A DNA stretch of 64,000 bases from Nonomuraea jabiensis. GTDB lineage: Bacteria; Actinomycetota; Actinomycetes; Streptosporangiales; Streptosporangiaceae. Both the position numbers and the translations under genes were made by a program. Below the pieces are notes generated by a model. The model ran no database searches and was not told the origin of the DNA. It saw only the letters and a list, made by a program, of their open reading frames with translations. The stretch covers positions 930,001 through 994,000 of the forward strand of contig NZ_JACHMB010000001.1 in NCBI RefSeq assembly GCF_014204795.1, read 5' to 3'. Numbering within the stretch: position 1 is the first letter of the stretch; every line of letters starts with the position of its first letter. Shown in pieces: positions 16,044 through 24,585 of the stretch.

Positions 16044-19000
16044 GTGACGATGCGCTTGGTGCCCGGTGACCCCGAGAGGCTCGGCGGCTTTTGGCTGGCG
16101 GCCAGACTCGGCGCGGGCGGGCGCGGCGTGGTTTACGACGCCTACGACGACGAGGGGCGCCGCTTCGCGGTGACGGTGCCGCGTGGCCAGGTCGGTCGCC
16201 GGTTCGAGCGGGTCACCTGCCCCCATCTGGCGGAGGTGGTCGCCGTCGGCGACGACGAGGGCGTGCCGTACGTGGTGAGCGCATACGTGGACGGACCCGA
16301 CCTGCGGCGCGCGGTCGAGCTGCACGGGCCCTACGCGGGCGACGAGCTGGTCGCGCTGGCCGGGGCGCTGGCGTCGGCGCTCCGCGCGCTGCACGAGGCG
16401 GGCCTGACGCACCGGGGGCTCAATCCGGAGAGCGTGCTGCTGGCCGCCGACGGGCCCAAGGTGATCGAGCTGGGCGTGCCGGCCGGCGGCACGTACACGT
16501 ACACGGCCCCCGAGGTCCTGACCGGGCGCGACTCGGGGGCGGCGGCCGACGTGTTCGCGTGGGGCGCGGTGGTGCTGTTCGCGGCCACCGGGGACGATCC
16601 GTTCAGCGGGACGAGCCTGGGCGGGGTCCTGCACCGGCTGCTGACCGTCGACCCCGACCTCGGCGCGCTGCCGGAGCCGCTGCGCGAGCTGGTCGGGCGC
16701 GCCCTGGCCAAGGATCCCGCCGACCGGCCCACCGCGCTGGAGCTGCGGATCGACAGCCCGGCCGACGTGCGGCCGCCCGAGGGGCACGCGGGGCAGCGCT
16801 CGCTGGGCGAGGTGGCCGAGGAGGTCTACCTCGCGCTCACGCCGCGGCAGCAGGCGGAGGTGCCGGGGCTGCTGCTGCGCCTGCTCGACGGCGACAGCCC
16901 GCACGACGAGGGCGACGTGCTCGGCCCCCTCATGGAGGCGGGTCTCCTGGTACGGCGCAGCGTGCGCGTGGCGCCGACCGAGACGCCCGTCGGCAAGCTC
17001 GTCGCGGTCAGCGACCAGCGGGTGGCCCCGGCCAGCGCGGCCCTCTACCATGCCTGGCCCCGGCTGCGCGCCTGGGTCGAGGACGAGCGCGAGAGCATGC
17101 ACGTGCACCGGGAGATCCGCGACGCCGCCAGGAACTGGTCGGAGCACCGGCGCGGCAGGAGCCACCTCTTCCGTGGCCAGGCGCTCGACACGGCGCTCGC
17201 CTGGGCCGCGACCAAGCGCCGCCATCTGCGCCTCAACCAGCTCGAACGCGACTTCGTCAACGACAGCGTGGCCCTGTCCAAGCAGCGCAGGAGGCTGGTC
17301 ACGCCCGCGCTGGCGGCGCTGGCCGCCGTGCTGGCCATCGCCGTGACGCTGTCCGTGGTGTCCGTGCACGGGCAGAACCAGCTGCGCGGCCGGCTCGTCG
17401 AGGCCAACGCGCGGGCCGTGGCCGCCAGGGCGGAGGCGCTGCGGTCGTCCGATCCGCGCACGGCGATGCGGCTGAGCGTGGCGGCCTGGAAGCTGTCGCC
17501 GGTGTTCGAGGCGCGGGCGGCGCTGCAGGCCTCGCTCGTGCAGCCGGAGCTGGGGGTGTTCACCGACCCGGCCGCCGACCTGCGGGCGCGTTACCTGCTG
17601 CGCGGCGACCAGCTGGTCAAATGGGGCACGGGTACGGTCGCCGTCTGGGACCTGGCGGGCGGGCAGCGGGTCGCCTCGTACGGGCTGCCGGCGGGGAGCG
17701 TGCTGAGCGACGACGGGAGGTTCGCGGAGGCGGCCGACGGCCGGCCGTTCGAGGTGGCCACGGGACGCGCGCCCTTAGAGCCGGTCACCTACGCGGTCGG
17801 CCAGGGCAACAGGACCAGGGTCTACCGGGGCGGGCGGCTGCTGTTCGACGTCGCCGACCGCCAGGTGGCGCTCTCGGCGGACGGGACCAAGGCCGCCTTC
17901 TCCAGCCTGACCGGGCGGGTCGAGCTGTGGGAGCTGGCGGGCCGGACCAGGACCGGCACCATCTCGGTCAAGCCGCCCATCGGCGCGGACGCGGCGGCGC
18001 CCGCCCTGGCGTTCAGCCCCGACGGGACCACGCTGGCGGTGGCCGGGCGCGACGGGATCACGCTCGTGGCGGCCAGGCCCCCGAGCCCCGTCGCCCCCAA
18101 GCGGGCGACCACGCCGAACCCCGCGGCGTCCGGAACGCCCGAGATGTTCCGGGCGGACGGGCGCGCCGCCCGGGAGTCGGTGCGCGCCGTCGAGGTGGTG
18201 GGAGGCGACTCCCTGGGGCACACCTCGGCCGGCCCGCCCGCCTTCAGCCCCGACGGCCGCCTGCTCGCCCTGCCGGGCGACGGCGAGGTCCGGGTCTGGA
18301 ACGTCGCCGAACGCCGCCTCGCCGGCGCCTACCCCCTCCGGAACCCTGAGCGCGGCCTGGCCTTCTCCGCCGACGGCCGCTCGCTGCGCTACCTGAGCGG
18401 CACCGGCTCCGTCGTCTCGCTCGACGTCTCGGGGCTGCCCGTGCCGTCCGAGGACGCGCCCTCCGCCGCCTTCTCCGGCAACGGCCGGGTCGCCGCCAAG
18501 GAGGTCGGCGACTCCATCGAGCTCACCGACACCGTGGAGCGCAAGCCGCTCGGCCGCATCGCCGCCGCCGGCGACCTGGCCTTCGACGCCGACGGCCGGC
18601 TGCTCGCCGTGGCGGGCGACCCCGTGACCGTGTGGGAGGTGACCAGCAGCCGCCGGGTCGCCGCCATCGACGCGGGCGGCGACGTGCTCGCCGTGGCCCT
18701 CTCCCCCGCCGGCGACACGCTGGCCACCGCGCGGGGCAGGACCCTGGAGACCTGGGACGTGCGCAAGGGGCGGCGCATCAAGGCGTACGAGGGCGCGGGC
18801 GACCTGGCGATGGCCTTCAGCCCCGACGGCTCGACGCTGGCCGCCGGCGCCAAGCTCCTCGACCTGCGCACCGGTGCGATCACCCCGCTGGACCTCGACC
18901 GGTCCGCCGAGGCCGGCGAGGACCCGCCCGCGCCGACCGCGCTCGCCTTCTCCCCCGACGGGCGCACGCTGGCGTTCGGGCTGGAGGGCGGGCACGTGCT

Positions 19001-19358
19001 CCTCTGGGACCTGCGCAAGGGGAAGGCGCGGGGCACCATCCAGACGGGGACGGCCCCGGTGGACGAGCTCCGCTTCTCCCCCGGCGGCGACCTGCTGGCC
19101 ATCGACGCCGCCCGTACCTCGCTCTGGGACGCCGGCACGATGCGGGAGGTCGGCCAGGCGGGCTCGTGGGCCGCCGGACCGGCCTTCACCCAGGACGGCA
19201 AGCGGCTGCGCGGCGTCGGGCTGGACGGCACCGTACGCGAGAGCCCGGTCGATCCCGCGCTGGCGGCCCAGGAGGTGTGCGCCAGGGCGGGCGGGTCGCT
19301 GAGCAAGGCGGAGTGGACCCGGCTGATCCCGGAGAGCGGATACCAGAAGATCTGCTAG
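16044..19358 (+). CDS. Kinase-like domain (predicted pseudokinase) with membrane segment and WD40 repeats
   Basis: A 1104-residue protein. Residues 15-240 keep a protein-kinase fold (glycine loop LGAGGRGVVY, APE at 155-157) but the catalytic signatures are lost: the ATP-binding Lys site reads AVTV (Thr44), HRDLKPxN reads HRGLNPES (123-130) and DFG reads ELG (142-144). Residues about 255-415 resemble the winged-helix part that follows STAND NTPases (LTPRQQAEVPGLLLRLL; AALYHAWPRLRAWVEDE), with no P-loop before it. One membrane helix (VTPALAALAAVLAIAVTLSV) lies near 420. The remainder is WD40-like repeats with recurring AFSPDG and WD(L/V). The GTG 16044 and ATG 16050 starts are both possible; neither has a good ribosome site. 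Confidence 0.85.
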   Translation: MTMRLVPGDPERLGGFWLAARLGAGGRGVVYDAYDDEGRRFAVTVPRGQVGRRFERVTCPHLAEVVAVGDDEGVPYVVSAYVDGPDLRRAVELHGPYAGDELVALAGALASALRALHEAGLTHRGLNPESVLLAADGPKVIELGVPAGGTYTYTAPEVLTGRDSGAAADVFAWGAVVLFAATGDDPFSGTSLGGVLHRLLTVDPDLGALPEPLRELVGRALAKDPADRPTALELRIDSPADVRPPEGHAGQRSLGEVAEEVYLALTPRQQAEVPGLLLRLLDGDSPHDEGDVLGPLMEAGLLVRRSVRVAPTETPVGKLVAVSDQRVAPASAALYHAWPRLRAWVEDERESMHVHREIRDAARNWSEHRRGRSHLFRGQALDTALAWAATKRRHLRLNQLERDFVNDSVALSKQRRRLVTPALAALAAVLAIAVTLSVVSVHGQNQLRGRLVEANARAVAARAEALRSSDPRTAMRLSVAAWKLSPVFEARAALQASLVQPELGVFTDPAADLRARYLLRGDQLVKWGTGTVAVWDLAGGQRVASYGLPAGSVLSDDGRFAEAADGRPFEVATGRAPLEPVTYAVGQGNRTRVYRGGRLLFDVADRQVALSADGTKAAFSSLTGRVELWELAGRTRTGTISVKPPIGADAAAPALAFSPDGTTLAVAGRDGITLVAARPPSPVAPKRATTPNPAASGTPEMFRADGRAARESVRAVEVVGGDSLGHTSAGPPAFSPDGRLLALPGDGEVRVWNVAERRLAGAYPLRNPERGLAFSADGRSLRYLSGTGSVVSLDVSGLPVPSEDAPSAAFSGNGRVAAKEVGDSIELTDTVERKPLGRIAAAGDLAFDADGRLLAVAGDPVTVWEVTSSRRVAAIDAGGDVLAVALSPAGDTLATARGRTLETWDVRKGRRIKAYEGAGDLAMAFSPDGSTLAAGAKLLDLRTGAITPLDLDRSAEAGEDPPAPTALAFSPDGRTLAFGLEGGHVLLWDLRKGKARGTIQTGTAPVDELRFSPGGDLLAIDAARTSLWDAGTMREVGQAGSWAAGPAFTQDGKRLRGVGLDGTVRESPVDPALAAQEVCARAGGSLSKAEWTRLIPESGYQKIC

Positions 19359-21052
19359 TCGCTCGCGTAGACCTTGACCACCTTGCCCTGGAGGTTGGCG
19401 ACCAGGTAGCCAGAGCGGTAGTCGTCGGACGCGTAGACGAGCAGCACCTGCCGCGGGTTGGCGAACGCGTAGTCGGGGTCCACGATCAGGTACCGCGAGG
19501 TCGGCTTGGGGACGCCGAGGTCCTTGTTCGCCTTCCGGAACAGGGCGGGGAGGGCGTTCCAGTTGTACTTCTCCAGGTCCACGACAGGGGTGCGCACCCT
19601 GCCGCCGGCGCTCGATCGGGTGATCTCGCCGTCGCGGTAGAAGTAGGTGTCATAGAGCTCTTTGTCGCGCTTGAGCGGCGCCTCGATCGACGCGTACGTG
19701 GGGAACACCGTCATCCTGACGACCCTGGTGTCGCCGAGCTGGGCCTTGATCTTGGCGATCAGGGCCCGCATTCCCGCGGGGGTGTGCAGGTTGCCGGGCG
19801 TGGCGGGCGTGCCGGCGTCCGGGGACTCGCGATCGGTGACCTCCTCCGAGGTGGACCGCGCCGACGGGTCCTTCTTCGTGATGCCCCTCGATGCGGAGGG
19901 GAGCAGCTGCCACACCAGCACGCCCGCCACCGTGACCGCGACGGCCGACGTCACGATGCCCACGGTGCGGCCGGCGCCGCGGCGGCGGGAGTGCACGGTG
20001 GTCGCCTTCGGGATCGGCGCCGCGCCCCACGGGGGCTGCTGCGGCGCGTGCCCGTACCCGGGCGGCATGGTCTGCCCGGCCCTGGGCGGCCCCGGGTGAC
20101 CTCCCATGGGCGGCACCGTGTGGGCGGAGTGCGGCCCGGGGCCTGTCGCGTGACCCATCCCGGGGCCCATCCCGGGGCCTGTCGCGGACGGGGCGGGGGC
20201 GGGGGGCATCGGGGGCGGCGGCGCGCCGGGGTCGGCCGCCGCGGCCAGCATGCGGTCGAGGGTCTCGGCGTCGGGGCGGGCCGCCGGGTCGCGTCGGAGC
20301 AGCGCGTTCAGCACGGGGGTGAGCGCCCCGGCGCGCTCCGGCTGCGGCACCTCCTGGTTGAGCACGGCGGCCAGGGTCGCCAGCGTGGTGCTCCTGCGCA
20401 GCGGGTGCCGCCCCTCCACCGCCACGTACAGCATCATGCCGAGCGACCAGAAGTCGGAGGCCGGGTCGCCCTCGACGCCGTTGATGCGCTCGGGCGCCAT
20501 GTACTCGGGCGAGCCGATGAACGACCCGGTGGCCGTCAGGCTCGTGGACTCGCGTACCGCCGCGATGCCGAAGTCGGTGAGCACCGACCGGCCGTCCTCG
20601 CGTAACAGGACGTTGGCGGGCTTGACGTCGCGGTGCTGGATGCCGACGGCGTGCGCGGCCCGCAGCGCGGACAGCACCTCCCGGCCCAGGCGCGCCACCT
20701 CCTGGGGCGACATGGGCCCGCGCTGGATGCGGTCCTGGAGGGAGCCCCCCGTGACCAGCTCCATGACGATCCACGGGTAGCCCTGCTCGCCGGGGTCGAC
20801 GATGTGGTGGATGGTGGCGACGTGCGGGTGGTTCAGCCGGGCCAGGGCGCGGGCCTCGCGCAGCACCCTGGCCCGCAGCTCGCGGGCGCCCGCCGGGTCG
20901 TGCTCGTCCATGGAGGGGTCGGGTGGGCGTACTTCCTTCAGCGCGACCTCGCGGTGCAGGGCCACGTCCCAGGCCCGCCACACCAGGCCCATGCCCCCGC
21001 CACCGAGCCGCTCCGTGAGCTCGAAGCGGCCGTCGATCACCCGTTTGCGCAT
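19355..21052 (-). CDS. Transmembrane Ser/Thr protein kinase (PknB type)
   Basis: 565 residues with an intact Hanks-type kinase domain: LGGGGMGLVWRAWD, VALKEV with the ATP-binding Lys, HRDVKPANVLL, LTDFGIA, GSPEYMAPE and SDFWSLG. A Pro/Gly/Met-rich linker (about 275-355) leads to one membrane helix (GIVTSAVAVTVAGVLVWQLL, near residue 375) and a 170-residue extracellular domain without PASTA repeats, containing VVRMTVFPTYASIEAP and a repeated YLIVDPDYAFANP/YLVANLQGK beta pattern. It should phosphorylate Ser/Thr in response to an outside cue. It converges on the pseudokinase-WD40 gene with a 4-bp overlap at the stop codons. Confidence 0.93.
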   Translation of the reverse strand: MRKRVIDGRFELTERLGGGGMGLVWRAWDVALHREVALKEVRPPDPSMDEHDPAGARELRARVLREARALARLNHPHVATIHHIVDPGEQGYPWIVMELVTGGSLQDRIQRGPMSPQEVARLGREVLSALRAAHAVGIQHRDVKPANVLLREDGRSVLTDFGIAAVRESTSLTATGSFIGSPEYMAPERINGVEGDPASDFWSLGMMLYVAVEGRHPLRRSTTLATLAAVLNQEVPQPERAGALTPVLNALLRRDPAARPDAETLDRMLAAAADPGAPPPPMPPAPAPSATGPGMGPGMGHATGPGPHSAHTVPPMGGHPGPPRAGQTMPPGYGHAPQQPPWGAAPIPKATTVHSRRRGAGRTVGIVTSAVAVTVAGVLVWQLLPSASRGITKKDPSARSTSEEVTDRESPDAGTPATPGNLHTPAGMRALIAKIKAQLGDTRVVRMTVFPTYASIEAPLKRDKELYDTYFYRDGEITRSSAGGRVRTPVVDLEKYNWNALPALFRKANKDLGVPKPTSRYLIVDPDYAFANPRQVLLVYASDDYRSGYLVANLQGKVVKVYASD

Positions 21053-21110
21053 GCAGAGCAGCGTAGGGCCGACCCGCTGCCCGCGCCATCGGCCCCCGGT
21101 AGGACGGGCA

Positions 21111-22112
21111 TCACGCGCTTGTCGCCAGCGACTCCGCTTCGACGCCGTACCGGAAGGGCAGGCCCTGGGCGTACCTGGACAGCTCGTCGAGCGCCTGGTG
21201 GGCCAGCCGGGACAGTTCGCCGCCCAGCGACCCGGCGATGTGCGGGGTGAGCAGGACGTTCGGGAGGTCGAAGAGGGGCGAGTCGGCGGGCAGCGGGTCG
21301 GGCTCGGTCACGTCGATGACCGCGTACAGCCGCCCGCCGGCCAGTTCGGCGACGAGCGCGTCCTGGTCGACGAGCGCGCCCCTGGCCGTGTTGATCAGCG
21401 TGGCGCCGTCGCGCATGCGGGCGAGCCGGGCGGCGTCGATGAGGTGCCTGGTCTCCGGGAGCGAGGGCGCGTGCAGGCTGACCACGTCGCACCGCTCGAC
21501 CAGCTCGTCCAGCTCGACGTGCGGCACGCCCAGGTCCTCCGTCAGGTACGGGTCCGCCACGAGCACGTCGAGCTCGAACGGCCGCAGCAGCTCGATCACC
21601 CGGCGGCCGATCCTGGAGGCCCCGACGATGCCGACCGTGCGCCGGTAGTTGCCGAACCCGGGGAAGAGGCCGTCCGCGTCGATCCGCGCCCGCCGCTCGC
21701 GGTAGAGCGCGGCGATGTCGAGCACGCGCTTGTTGGCGAACAGGATCGAGGCCAGCGTGAACTCGGCGACCGGCTCGGCGTTGGCCGCCGCGGCGGACGA
21801 CACGACGATGCCGCGCTCCCAGCACGCCTCGGTGACGTGGTGCTTCACGGTGCCGGCGGCGTGCACGATCGCGCGCAGCCTGGGCGCCCTGGCCAGCACG
21901 TCCCCGGTGACGGGCGGGCACCACCAGCTCGTGTAGAGCACCTCGGCGCCGGCCAGCGCCTCGGCCACGGCCGGATCGGCGAAGTCCTCGGCCACCAGGC
22001 CGGGGTCCACGTCGGCGATGCCGACCAGGCGGTCGCGCACCTCGCCGGTGAGGAGCCGGGCCGCCACCGGTCGCCCCATGGCCAGCAGCGTCTTCGGCCG
22101 TGATTCGCTCAT
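21111..22112 (-). CDS. D-isomer-specific 2-hydroxyacid dehydrogenase
   Basis: 333 residues with the family layout: an N-terminal catalytic half with a VAEFTLASILF motif, the NAD-binding domain with VGIVGASRIGRRVIELLRPF, the signature LHAPSLPETRHLIDAARLARM, then INTARGALVDQDAL carrying the catalytic Arg, and LLTPHIAGSLG with the catalytic His. It interconverts a 2-keto acid and a D-2-hydroxy acid with NAD(P)H. The substrate is unknown; the adjacent DeoR/LacI-type regulator suggests sugar-acid metabolism. It lies 34 bp downstream of that regulator, with an operator-like site between them. Confidence 0.92.
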   Translation of the reverse strand: MSESRPKTLLAMGRPVAARLLTGEVRDRLVGIADVDPGLVAEDFADPAVAEALAGAEVLYTSWWCPPVTGDVLARAPRLRAIVHAAGTVKHHVTEACWERGIVVSSAAAANAEPVAEFTLASILFANKRVLDIAALYRERRARIDADGLFPGFGNYRRTVGIVGASRIGRRVIELLRPFELDVLVADPYLTEDLGVPHVELDELVERCDVVSLHAPSLPETRHLIDAARLARMRDGATLINTARGALVDQDALVAELAGGRLYAVIDVTEPDPLPADSPLFDLPNVLLTPHIAGSLGGELSRLAHQALDELSRYAQGLPFRYGVEAESLATSA

Positions 22113-22132
22113 ATCGCTCTCCCCGCAATCAA

Positions 22133-22151
22133 TACGATCGAACCGATCATA
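22133..22151. promoter_or_regulatory. Operator-like inverted repeat before the hydroxyacid dehydrogenase gene
   Basis: The arms TACGATCG and CGATCATA, separated by AAC, match each other as an inverted repeat at seven of eight positions. It lies 21 bp upstream of the dehydrogenase ATG. Its reverse complement (TGATCG-n3-CGATCG) resembles the site at 23205-23221 upstream of the regulator gene, so both may bind that regulator. Confidence 0.5.
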
Positions 22152-23181
22152 ACGAAGGGGCTGCGGACGACTCCCGGGGCCTCAGCTCGGGCAGCAGCGC
22201 CACGTGGCGGCCGACCGGGGCGGCGCCCGCGGTGAGGCGGGCGATCAGCAGGTCCACCGCGCAGCGCCCGACCTCCTCCTTGGGCGGCGCCACGGCGGTG
22301 AGCGAGGGCGAGCAGAACGCGGCCACCTCGTCGTCGTAGGCGACCAGCGACACCTCGCCCGGGATGTCCACGCCGGCCGCGACCAGGTGCCTGACCAGCG
22401 TGAGCGCGTCCTCGTCGTTGTGCACGAGCAGGCCCGTCACACCCCGGGCGCGCACCAGGCCGAGCACGCCCGCCACGACCTCGTCGATGCGGTCACGGTC
22501 GATGACGATCTCCGCGGGGGCGTCCAGGCCCAGCGCCGAGGCGCCCGCCAGCAGGCCCGCCCTGATCCCGGGCGTGGTCGGGCTGGGGTAGGCGACGAGC
22601 GCGAGCCCGCGGTGACCCAGCTCGGCCAGGTGGCGCGCGGCGAGGTAGGCGCCGTGGGCGTGGTCGGAGGCGACCGCGTCGAGCGTGGCGGCCGGACCGG
22701 CCGGCTCGGCCCGGCGCTCCACGAGCACGGCTGGGACGCTCAGCCCGGCCAGCCACTCCACGTGGGAGCCGTCGGGCTGCCTGCTCGGGGTGAGCAGCAG
22801 GCCGTCGGCGCCGTCCTTGACGAGCTGGCGCACCTGGGCGCGGTCCTCGGCGTCCTCGTACCGGGAGATGCCGAGCACGAGCCGCGCCCCCGCCCTGGCC
22901 GCCTGCTCCTGAGCGCCCTTGATCACGGCCGGGTAGTAGTAGTGCGCGGTCGGGACCAGCATGCCGACGGTCAGCGCGCCGGCCCGCGGGGTCGGGGCCT
23001 CGGCGGGCAGCGTGACGCCGCCGTGGACCCTGGTGAGCAGGCCCTGGGCGGCCAGGTGCTCGACGTCCCTGCGCAGGGTGACGGCGGAGACGCCCAGCGC
23101 CTCGGCCAGGTCGGCCACCCGGGCCGAGCCGCGGTCGCGGACCTGGCGGAGGATGAGCCGGTGGCGCTGCTCGACGGACAT
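22147..23181 (-). CDS. DeoR-type HTH / LacI-type ligand-binding hybrid regulator
   Basis: 344 residues. The first 55 form a DeoR-type winged helix (RHRLILRQVRDRGSARVADL, then LGVSAVTLRRDVEHLAAQG and the wing LLTRVHGGVTLP). From residue 65 on it is a periplasmic-binding-protein fold as in LacI regulators: TVGMLVPTAHYYYPAVIKGA, DGLLLTPSRQ, GYRxG-like segments and DIPGEVSLVAYDDEVAAFCSP. The hybrid should sense a small ligand, probably a sugar or sugar acid, and repress the adjacent 2-hydroxyacid dehydrogenase gene. An operator-like site lies before its own start, suggesting autoregulation. Confidence 0.9.
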   Translation of the reverse strand: MSVEQRHRLILRQVRDRGSARVADLAEALGVSAVTLRRDVEHLAAQGLLTRVHGGVTLPAEAPTPRAGALTVGMLVPTAHYYYPAVIKGAQEQAARAGARLVLGISRYEDAEDRAQVRQLVKDGADGLLLTPSRQPDGSHVEWLAGLSVPAVLVERRAEPAGPAATLDAVASDHAHGAYLAARHLAELGHRGLALVAYPSPTTPGIRAGLLAGASALGLDAPAEIVIDRDRIDEVVAGVLGLVRARGVTGLLVHNDEDALTLVRHLVAAGVDIPGEVSLVAYDDEVAAFCSPSLTAVAPPKEEVGRCAVDLLIARLTAGAAPVGRHVALLPELRPRESSAAPSL

Positions 23182-23204
23182 GCGTCGATCCTATGCCTTT
23201 CGAA

Positions 23205-23221
23205 TTGATCGTTTTGATTTC
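23205..23221. promoter_or_regulatory. Operator-like site between regulator and AlkZ-like genes
   Basis: TTGATCG-TTT-TGATTTC lies 24 bp upstream of the DeoR/LacI regulator start. It shares TGATCG-n3-YGAT with the reverse complement of the site at 22133-22151. The intergenic region is only 98 bp and also feeds the divergent AlkZ-like gene. Confidence 0.4.
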
Positions 23222-23279
23222 ATGCGAACAATCGCGATTGAGGACTGGAATCGACCTCATCAGCCCCTACCTTTGACCC

Positions 23280-24380
23280 ATGGATCCCCTCATCAGCCGC
23301 AGGGCGCTCAACCGGGCCACGCTCGACCGCCAGCACCTGCTGCGCCGTACCGACAACTCCGTGATCGAGGTCGTGGAGCGCCTCGGCGGGCTCCAGGCGC
23401 AGACCCCGCACACCTGGTACACCGGCCTGTGGAACCGCGTGGAGGGCTTCAAACCCGCCGAGGCCGCCGACCTGCTGCTCTCGCGCGAGCTCGTACGCAT
23501 CGCGCTGCAGCGCGGCACGATCCACCTCGTCTCCGCCCGCGACTGCCTGGCCATCCGGCCGCTGCTGCAGCCGGCCATCGGGCGCATGACCAGGTCGACG
23601 TTCGGCAAGAAGCTGGAGGGGGTCGACCTGGACGAGCTGGCGGCGGTCGGGCGGGCGCTGCTGGAGGAGCGGCCCATGACGTTCGCCGAGCTGGGCCGGA
23701 GGCTGGCCGAGCGGTGGCCGTCGAACGATCCGCACGCGCTCGGCCAGGGCGTGCGGTGGCTGGTGCCGCTCGTGCAGGTGCCGCCCCGGGGCGTATGGGG
23801 CAAGAGCGGGCCTATCGCCCACACGAGCGCCGAGTCCTGGCTGGGCTTCGAGGTGCCGCCGATGACGCCGGCCGAGCTGGTGCGGCGCTACCTCGCGGCG
23901 TTCGGGCCGGCGTCGGTGATGGACGTGCAGACGTGGTCGGGGCTGACGCGGCTGGGCGAGGTGGTGGACTCGCTCGACCTGGTCCGCTTCAGGGACGAGG
24001 CGGGCCGGACCCTGTACGACCTGCCGGACGCCGTGCGGCCCGGCGAGGACACCCCGGCGCCGGTGCGGCTGATGTACGACTTCGACAACCTCTTCCTGTC
24101 GTACGCCGACCGCTCCCGGGCCATCACCGACACGGGAGCGACCGCCCTCCAGGGCTTCATGGGCACGAACGTGGTGCCGCGCGTCATCCTGGTGGACGGC
24201 TTCACCGCCGGCGACTGGACGGTCACCCGCGCCAAGGGCACCTCCACGCTCACCATCCACCGGTGGACGCCGATCCCGGTCATGGACGAGGTCGAGGCGG
24301 AGGCGCGGAGGCTGCTGGAGTTCCTGGCCCCGGGCGACAAACACGAAATCACGGTCACCGACGGCCCCTCCAAGCCCTGA
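23280..24380 (+). CDS. Winged-helix AlkZ-like DNA glycosylase family protein (HTH_42)
   Basis: 366 residues matching the HTH_42/AlkZ family over its full length: LISRRALNRATLDRQHLLRR at the start, LGGLQAQTPHTWYTGLWNR with the catalytic Q-x-Q (GlnAlaGln near residues 39-41), RGTIHLVSARDCLAI, three winged-helix modules and a beta-rich C-terminus with YDFDNLFLSYADRSR. AlkZ of Streptomyces unhooks interstrand crosslinks as self-resistance; AlkX/YcaQ paralogues repair milder adducts. This copy is not inside an evident DNA-alkylator cluster, so a general repair role is more likely. Confidence 0.88.
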   Translation: MDPLISRRALNRATLDRQHLLRRTDNSVIEVVERLGGLQAQTPHTWYTGLWNRVEGFKPAEAADLLLSRELVRIALQRGTIHLVSARDCLAIRPLLQPAIGRMTRSTFGKKLEGVDLDELAAVGRALLEERPMTFAELGRRLAERWPSNDPHALGQGVRWLVPLVQVPPRGVWGKSGPIAHTSAESWLGFEVPPMTPAELVRRYLAAFGPASVMDVQTWSGLTRLGEVVDSLDLVRFRDEAGRTLYDLPDAVRPGEDTPAPVRLMYDFDNLFLSYADRSRAITDTGATALQGFMGTNVVPRVILVDGFTAGDWTVTRAKGTSTLTIHRWTPIPVMDEVEAEARRLLEFLAPGDKHEITVTDGPSKP

Positions 24381-24585
24381 CCCGGGGGAAACGCACGGTC
24401 TTCACCGGACAGCGCTTCGCGCACAGGAGCTCAGGCTGTGACATTGGGGGACGCGGCCCCAATGCCGCTTCGCCGATTCGTCAGGCGATCAAGCCTGGGC
24501 GAGTCGTCAGCCCACACGCCAGGAGTGCGCCCTTAGAGGCGGATCGTCCCGACGCGTGGCCACCGCCCGCCCAGAAAGCCGCGGT

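Noticed and set aside
24381..24585. Possible tRNA or mobile-element remnant in the gap before the Fic gene.
   Set aside because: Only a 7-bp hairpin (attgggg with ccccaat, about 24443-24463) is seen; no cloverleaf, terminal inverted repeats or transposase fragment.
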